Source of the DNA: Candidatus Saccharimonadota bacterium
GTDB lineage: Bacteria; Patescibacteriota; Saccharimonadia; Saccharimonadales; Saccharimonadaceae
Reading direction: 5' to 3'
Length of the DNA: 43,631 nt
NCBI GenBank assembly: GCA_017405345.1
Contig: JAFRAP010000048.1
Span: 1-43,631, forward strand
The notes below the pieces were generated by a model. It saw only the letters and a list, made by a program, of their open reading frames with translations. It was not told the DNA's origin and searched no databases. This document shows positions 38,508 through 43,631 of this stretch, one piece after another. Within the stretch, counting starts at the first letter, position 1, and each line of letters begins with the position of its first letter. The position numbers and the translations under genes are program-made.

Positions 38508-41498
38508 CTACATCTTTTCTAAAGATATTGTGATATTCTCGCCGTTCAATTTTACAATCTCATCATAGTCATAGTTACCACTGCTATTATATTCCACTGC
38601 CAAAACTTCTGTCTTCACCATCTCCACCCATTTCTCGTCCAGCTCCACAGTCACTGCTAGTTTTATTCTATCGTCCACATTCAGCCCTGCCTTCTTTCTG
38701 GCAGCCTGTACCAGCCGGATTAGTTCCCTTGCCTTTCCTTCTGCTAGTAACTCTGGCGTCAAAGTCTTATCCAGCTTGGTCGCTGCACCACAAGTAGCTT
38801 TCTTCACATTCACTTCTTCTGCAATAATCTGCTCATAAAATTCCGGCAACTTCCCCCCTGCATAGGTAAATGTACCAAGTGGCTGACGCACTTTTATCTG
38901 CTCCTCAGTCTCACTATGGTTCATCCTCTGAGCCAATCCTTCCGTGATGATTTCCCGTATCCGTGCCATCTGTTCCAGCACTTCTTCATCAATCTCACCC
39001 GCTTCCGGCCAATCTAGCAAATGTACCGAGCCATCCGTTCCGGTCATTTTCTGATACAATTCCTCCGCCATAAACGGCACAAACGGCGCCAAAACTTGGC
39101 TTAAATATACCAATACATAATATAGTGTGGCATAGGCTTCCGTTTTGTCTGCATCATCCTCCGTCTTCCAGAACCGCCGGCGACTCCGCCTGACAAACCA
39201 GTTAGACAAATCGTCAATAAACGGCAGCACCCCAGAGAGAGCCTTTGGCAAATTATATTCATGCATCCCCTCTGTCACCTCATCTCTCAGCTGATGCACG
39301 CGAGAAACAATCCAGATATCTAGCGGGTTAGAGAAAGTTTCTTTTGAAGGGCATACGGAGCGCGGCAGCGCGAGTTTAAGCGCCGAAACCCCTGTGGCGA
39401 CCTCCCCTTGGGACGAGGAAGGCCGTAGGCCTACAGGGGTTTCGGACGCGGCCCGAAAAAGAAACTTTTCTAATTCGCTGCTATCTACCCCATCCACACT
39501 CGCATACGTCGTAAAGAAATCGTATACATTCCACACCATAGAGAGCTTTCTCGCCACATCACTCACATCCTTATCTAGCAGCGCAAAATCCTCTCCAGAA
39601 AGCACCGGCGAAGATAGCAATAAGAATCTTAGTGCATCCGCCGAATACTGATCCATCAGCTCATTTGGGTCGGTAAAGTTACCTAGGCTCTTACTCATCT
39701 TCCGCCCATCATTACCAGCCAATGTTCCGGTGGTAATTACATTTTTAAAGGCGTTCTTTCCAAACAGCGCCGTATTTACCACGTGTACATAATAAAACCA
39801 CGCTCTTACCTGCCCCACATACTCCACGATAAAATCTGCTGGAAAATTCGCCTCAAACTTTTCCTTATTTTCAAATGGATAATGCAACTCAGCAAACGGC
39901 ATAGAGCCAGACTCAAACCAGCAGTCTAACACCTTTTCCACTCGCTTAAAATGTTCTCCATCAATCTCAAATTCCACCGCATCCACCCACGGGCGATGAT
40001 AGTCCTCTAGGCGCACACCAGATAATTCATACAGCTCATCATAAGAGCCTACCACCTTCACCGAGCCTTTATCGCCCTTCCATACCGGCATCGCCGTCGC
40101 CCAAAATCTATCGCGCGACAGATTCCAATCCGGTGCTTGCTCAATATTCTTAGCAAATCGCCCATGTTTCAAATATTCTGGGAACCAATTAATGTTCTCG
40201 TTTTGCTCCAGCATCAGCGCCTTAGAGCCTTCCACATCAAAGAACCAGCTCGGAAACGCCCGATACATAATCCTTTGCTTAGACCTAGGGTTAAACGGGT
40301 ACTCATGTTTAATATACTCAATCTTATAAACAATCCCATTCTCTTCTAGCACCTTGGCAATAAACTTATTCCCCGCCCAAATTTCAATACCATTTTCATC
40401 CGTATCGCGCACTCCAAGTGTATGCAACTTTTCCGCCATTTCTGGTAAATAATAGCCGTGCTCATCAATCACGTCCGCAAAATCCACCTCATGCTTTAAG
40501 CTCAGCTCATAATCATCTTCACCATAGGCCGGTGCACAGTGTACGATACCAGTCCCCTCTTCCTGCGACACAAACTCGCCCGAAAGCACCGTATAAGTAT
40601 CCTTCTTGCGCTCATTTTTAGCAAAATTTTCAATCAAAGGCTGGTAGCCCATCCCCACCAAATCTTTACCAGACATTTCCTGTACTGGCTTCATCCCCTC
40701 AAACAATTTCTCCGCTAGTTTCACCGCCAAAATCAACCGCTCCCCCTCTACTTCGTACACGCCGTACTTTAATTTCGGATTTACCGCCAAACATAAATTC
40801 GCCGGCAAAGTCCACGGCGTCGTCGTCCATGCTAAGAAGAACCCCATCTCACACTTAAACTTCACATACGCCGACGGATCCGTAACCTCCTGGTAGGCGT
40901 CATTATCCATTGTCACTTCCGCCTTAGACACCGGCGTAGCAAACTTCGTATCATACATCAGCACCTTACGCCCCTCATAAATCTTCCCTGCCTTATACAA
41001 CTCAGAAAACGCCCACCACACACTCTCCATAAAATCCTTGTCCATCGTGCGATAGGCCCCCTTAAAATCTACCCAACGCCCAATCCGCTCAATCGTCCCT
41101 TCCCATGTCTCACTATTTGCCACCATACTTTCGCGCGCTTTTATAATATATTCTTCCAATGACCACTTTGTGCCAATCTCCCGACGATCCGTAATTCCTA
41201 GCTGCTTTTCCACAAAATTCTCCGCCGGCAAGCCATGGCAATCCCAGCCCCAGCGCCGCTCCACGCGGTATCCGTTCATCGTCCAAAATCTCGGCACAGC
41301 GTCCTTCACGATAGACGACAGCAACGTTCCGTGGTGTGGATTCCCCGTAATAAACGGTGGCCCATCATAAAACACATACGACTTATCTTCTGGGCGCTGC
41401 TCCACGGATTTTTCAAATACCTGCTCCTTCTTCCACCACTCAGCAATCGCCTTCTCATATTCGCTTGCGCGTCGCCTTAATCCTGCTTGATATTTCAT
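38508..41498 (-). CDS. ileS: isoleucyl-tRNA synthetase with in-frame palindromic insert
   Basis: Class I synthetase that charges tRNA-Ile, 996 residues, of the eukaryote-like (IleS2) type. The ATP-site motif reads HHGT at 55-58, where IleS2 usually has HYGH. DCHGLPAENFVEK is in place, and KMSKS lies near 600 with the NDGRK lead. WNVYDFFTTYA leads to the anticodon domain (DDLSNWFVRRSRRRFWK). Between them, residues about 677-722 are encoded by a 135-bp palindromic element and look foreign (Ser/Pro/Val-rich). The start overlaps the HD gene by 4 nt, with GGAGG upstream. IleS2 enzymes are often mupirocin-insensitive. Confidence 0.93.
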   Translation of the reverse strand: MKYQAGLRRRASEYEKAIAEWWKKEQVFEKSVEQRPEDKSYVFYDGPPFITGNPHHGTLLSSIVKDAVPRFWTMNGYRVERRWGWDCHGLPAENFVEKQLGITDRREIGTKWSLEEYIIKARESMVANSETWEGTIERIGRWVDFKGAYRTMDKDFMESVWWAFSELYKAGKIYEGRKVLMYDTKFATPVSKAEVTMDNDAYQEVTDPSAYVKFKCEMGFFLAWTTTPWTLPANLCLAVNPKLKYGVYEVEGERLILAVKLAEKLFEGMKPVQEMSGKDLVGMGYQPLIENFAKNERKKDTYTVLSGEFVSQEEGTGIVHCAPAYGEDDYELSLKHEVDFADVIDEHGYYLPEMAEKLHTLGVRDTDENGIEIWAGNKFIAKVLEENGIVYKIEYIKHEYPFNPRSKQRIMYRAFPSWFFDVEGSKALMLEQNENINWFPEYLKHGRFAKNIEQAPDWNLSRDRFWATAMPVWKGDKGSVKVVGSYDELYELSGVRLEDYHRPWVDAVEFEIDGEHFKRVEKVLDCWFESGSMPFAELHYPFENKEKFEANFPADFIVEYVGQVRAWFYYVHVVNTALFGKNAFKNVITTGTLAGNDGRKMSKSLGNFTDPNELMDQYSADALRFLLLSSPVLSGEDFALLDKDVSDVARKLSMVWNVYDFFTTYASVDGVDSSELEKFLFRAASETPVGLRPSSSQGEVATGVSALKLALPRSVCPSKETFSNPLDIWIVSRVHQLRDEVTEGMHEYNLPKALSGVLPFIDDLSNWFVRRSRRRFWKTEDDADKTEAYATLYYVLVYLSQVLAPFVPFMAEELYQKMTGTDGSVHLLDWPEAGEIDEEVLEQMARIREIITEGLAQRMNHSETEEQIKVRQPLGTFTYAGGKLPEFYEQIIAEEVNVKKATCGAATKLDKTLTPELLAEGKARELIRLVQAARKKAGLNVDDRIKLAVTVELDEKWVEMVKTEVLAVEYNSSGNYDYDEIVKLNGENITISLEKM
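39334..39468. mobile_element. palindromic element copy 1, in frame within ileS
   Basis: A 135-bp element is bounded by a 12-bp perfect inverted repeat (AAAGTTTCTTTT and complement). The core holds a 13-bp stem CCGAAACCCCTGT/ACAGGGGTTTCGG, and inside it CCTC-CCCTTGGGAC-GAGG. It lies in the linker between the catalytic and anticodon-binding domains of IleRS and keeps the frame with no stop codon. The other copy is at 37918-38048. Confidence 0.75.
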
Positions 41499-42160
41499 TG
41501 TGCCTCCTCTCTCTTTGTGTACACCCCCGGTGCTAAACTTGCCTCATAATCCCCCGGTATCCCTCTAAACGGCGACTCCGCAATCTCCTCTCTAAAAAGC
41601 TCATACACGTCCACGCCACATTTCTCATCAAAATATCGCTTCAGCTTATATGCTCCCATTAAATCTCGCCTTGGCTCTGCTAAATCGTATCGTGCCAACA
41701 CGCTGCAAAATCTCCGCTCTAAAGTCGTCACGCCATGTGCTCCAGACATATAGTCTGCCAGCTGAATCAGCCGATCATAATCATCATATTCAATCTCCCG
41801 AATGTACTTTTTTACAAATTCCGTGTCTTCTACTGTACTCAGCTCCAGTGTTTCCACCTGCTCTTTCAGCCCAAAAGAATGCGTCAAACAAGTCCGTGCA
41901 ATCTCCGGCAAACCTTCCGCCATCATTTTTCTATAGCCAATCATGATATGGTTCATCCCAGCCTCAAAATCACAGCGCCCAATATCATGCATCAACCCCA
42001 TCGCATAAGCCAAGTCCGCGTCCAGCTGAATCCGCTCGGCAATCACACTTGCCACCTTAGCGGCACTCCTTAGATGCAACAGCCAGCTGTCCCGCATCTT
42101 GTCCGTACGTTGCTCCTTCCCCCAAGCAAAAATCTCCTCGGCTTTTTCTCTCTTATTCAT
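41495..42160 (-). CDS. HD-domain phosphohydrolase
   Basis: The 221-residue protein has the HD metal set: H in LLHLRSAAKVA, the HD pair in GLMHDIGRCDF, H in NHIMIGYRKM and LTHSF, and D in IQLADYMSG. The family hydrolyses nucleotide phosphates or cyclic nucleotides; the substrate is not evident. It is translationally coupled to ileS by an ATGA overlap, as HD proteins often lie near tRNA genes. ATG 42160 is preferred to the TTG just before it, and TATAAT is 7 nt upstream. Confidence 0.8.
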   Translation of the reverse strand: MNKREKAEEIFAWGKEQRTDKMRDSWLLHLRSAAKVASVIAERIQLDADLAYAMGLMHDIGRCDFEAGMNHIMIGYRKMMAEGLPEIARTCLTHSFGLKEQVETLELSTVEDTEFVKKYIREIEYDDYDRLIQLADYMSGAHGVTTLERRFCSVLARYDLAEPRRDLMGAYKLKRYFDEKCGVDVYELFREEIAESPFRGIPGDYEASLAPGVYTKREEAQ

Positions 42161-42167
42161 CAAGTTT

Positions 42168-42176
42168 ATTATATCA
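42168..42176 (-). promoter_or_regulatory. extended -10 of the HD-ileS operon
   Basis: Minus-strand TGATATAAT with 7 nt to the ATG of the HD gene, so a leaderless transcript for the first gene. ileS, second, has a normal Shine-Dalgarno. Confidence 0.7.
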
Positions 42177-42191
42177 GAAAATCAGGAAGAA

Positions 42192-43631
42192 TTAAACCTC
42201 AAGCTCTACAATCCGCCCCTCTGCACTGCATTGCCCGTTCCATTCATTTAGTGTTAGTGTCACCCACAAATTCACTCGTTGCCCTTCTTGCACTGCCAGC
42301 CACTCTTTTGGCGCATAAAATGCCACTACCTTCAGTATACCCGTCTGACCCTTCACCGTCATTCGTATGTGCTTCCCATCTTCTCCCATTCTCTGCGCCA
42401 TTAAGACTTCCACTTGGTCTAAGCAAAACACCGGCTCCATATTCCCCGGGCCATACGGCTCTAGCTGCTGCAATTCTTTTACCAGTTCCACTGTCAAATC
42501 TTTCAAGTTCGTCACGGTTAAATCCGCCACCGGCCTTAAAAATTGCTCTTGATCCTTTAGCTTCAACTTTTTGTAATATTCATTTACCTCTGTTTTAAAG
42601 TCTTCAAAATTAACCATAAGCACTTTTAGCCCACAAGCGCCAGAATGACCGCCACCTCCCACTATCCATTTTTGGCACTCTTGTAATGCTTTTGCTAAAT
42701 TAAACTCTCCAAAAGATCTTCCAGATCCTTTCAGTACTCCTGGCTCTACCTCAGTCAACACAAAAGCTGGTCGCTTATATTCTTCCGTCAAGCGCCCAGC
42801 AACAATCCCCAGCACCCCCTCGTGCCAATCTCCCCGCGTTACGATTACCGGTTCATTCCCCACTCCCTGCTCACCTATCTCTCTTACCGCCGCACCCTGC
42901 GCTTTCTTTCTCTCCTCATTTAGTTCGTTTAGTCGCTCCGCCAGTTGCATTGCTTCTGCCTTAGACGTTGTATTTAGTAAATCAAAGGCTACCTTCGGCG
43001 AGTCCATTCTGCCAGCCGCATTTATTCTCGGCCCAATTAAAAACCCTACAGTTTCTGCGGTAATTTCTTTCATTCCTGCCGCTTTCATCAATTCCGCCAG
43101 CCCCACTCGCCGCGTCTTTTTTAGTACTTTCATCCCATAAAACCCCAGCTCACGATTCAGTCTCGTCATCTCCATACTGTCGCACAATGTTCCAATCATC
43201 ACTAAATCCAACAGCCACTTCTCTTGCCCTTCCGGTATCAAGCCTTCTCGCATTAGTCCATACACTACCATAAATGCCACTCCCACTCCTGCCAAATCCC
43301 TCAGCGGCTCCCCCTCCTCCAGGCGCTTTGGATTCACCACCGCCACCGCCTTTGGTAGTTCACCACTAATTTCATGATGATCTGTCACTACTGTATCTAT
43401 TTTCTTTTTCGCCAATTCTGCTACTGTTGCTGCGTTATTGCTGCCACAGTCCACCGTCACTACTAATTGCACTTTGTCTTGCTCCGCCCGCTCCACCACG
43501 CGTGGCCCCATGCCATAGCCGTCTTTAAATCTATCCGGCAACATTACTTCCACCCGCTCTGCTCCTGCCAGCTCTAAGCCCTCCTTCATTACCGTACTCG
43601 CCGTCACCCCATCTGCATCATAATCGCCATA
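42192..43631 (-). CDS. recJ: single-stranded-DNA exonuclease RecJ, 5' end missing
   Basis: A DHH-family 5'-3' exonuclease used in recombination and mismatch repair. The frame is open to the window edge, where YGDYDADGVTAS (motif I) is visible, so the start lies outside and the GTG at 43607 is internal. VVTDHHEISG is the DHH motif, GPRINAAGRMDSP precedes the DHHA1 domain, and GGGGHSGACGL is the DHHA1 glycine motif. The last 110 residues form an OB-type domain. The stop lies just upstream of the HD gene promoter. Confidence 0.93.
   Translation of the reverse strand, partial: YGDYDADGVTASTVMKEGLELAGAERVEVMLPDRFKDGYGMGPRVVERAEQDKVQLVVTVDCGSNNAATVAELAKKKIDTVVTDHHEISGELPKAVAVVNPKRLEEGEPLRDLAGVGVAFMVVYGLMREGLIPEGQEKWLLDLVMIGTLCDSMEMTRLNRELGFYGMKVLKKTRRVGLAELMKAAGMKEITAETVGFLIGPRINAAGRMDSPKVAFDLLNTTSKAEAMQLAERLNELNEERKKAQGAAVREIGEQGVGNEPVIVTRGDWHEGVLGIVAGRLTEEYKRPAFVLTEVEPGVLKGSGRSFGEFNLAKALQECQKWIVGGGGHSGACGLKVLMVNFEDFKTEVNEYYKKLKLKDQEQFLRPVADLTVTNLKDLTVELVKELQQLEPYGPGNMEPVFCLDQVEVLMAQRMGEDGKHIRMTVKGQTGILKVVAFYAPKEWLAVQEGQRVNLWVTLTLNEWNGQCSAEGRIVELEV

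Overview
The window reads as a chromosomal segment of a Candidate Phyla Radiation (Patescibacteria) bacterium, most likely Candidatus Saccharibacteria (TM7). This placement is inferred from gene content and order; no search was run. Pointers are a reduced but coherent gene set, tight TAATG and ATGA gene overlaps, no rpmD (L30) between rpsE and rplO, no rpmC (L29) between rplP and rpsQ, a type IV secretion-type ATPase, a sortase-type surface protein and a short FtsQ. No in-frame TGA was seen inside any recognised gene, so the code looks standard, unlike that of Gracilibacteria or Absconditabacteria.

Layout. 1-5.4 kb (+): 3' end of topA, a gene with a sigma region 4-like N-terminus plus HARE-HTH-like domains, and a VirD4/TraG/HerA-type membrane ATPase. 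5.4-5.9 kb: non-coding, with a 15-bp tandem repeat. 5.9-21.8 kb (-): one long co-directional block in which division and wall genes flank ribosomal genes, in transcription order rsmH, a 21-codon ORF, ftsL, 18 ribosomal protein genes from rplC to rplO, then ftsI, mraY, ftsW, murG and ftsQ. 21.8-22.6 kb: AT-rich, with hairpins and promoter-like signals. 22.6-25.8 kb (-): ftsA, ftsZ, an NrdR-like gene and a thioredoxin-fold gene. 25.9-33.5 kb: mostly single housekeeping genes (map, adk, rpsU, rnhA, relA/spoT, parAB, rplU). Among them are a two-gene CYTH plus DUF4868 (KwaB-like) unit and a broken FISUMP-domain gene. 33.6-38.4 kb (-): cell-surface genes ending in a sortase-type substrate. 38.5-43.6 kb (-): ileS, an HD-domain hydrolase and the 3' part of recJ.

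How it works together. The central block joins ribosome production to septal peptidoglycan synthesis, and FtsA/FtsZ come from the neighbouring operon. ParAB handles chromosome segregation and RelA/SpoT handles (p)ppGpp. Two promoter styles can be read. Many housekeeping genes have an extended -10 (TGnTATAAT) only 6-8 nt before the start codon, which predicts leaderless mRNAs. The sigma-4-like gene and the surface genes have -35/17/-10 promoters with normal leaders and Shine-Dalgarno sites.

Most unusual items: (1) a family of about 130-bp palindromic elements, one inserted in frame in ileS and one serving as a terminator-like hairpin near 38.0 kb; (2) a CYTH-like/DUF4868 gene pair resembling half of the Kiwa defence system with a different partner; (3) pervasive leaderless promoter geometry; (4) ribosomal genes embedded in the division and wall cluster; (5) an NrdR-like protein without its zinc-ribbon cysteines; (6) an 11-codon ORF at the rpmC position; (7) structured RNA regions upstream of rplC and between rsmH and ftsL.
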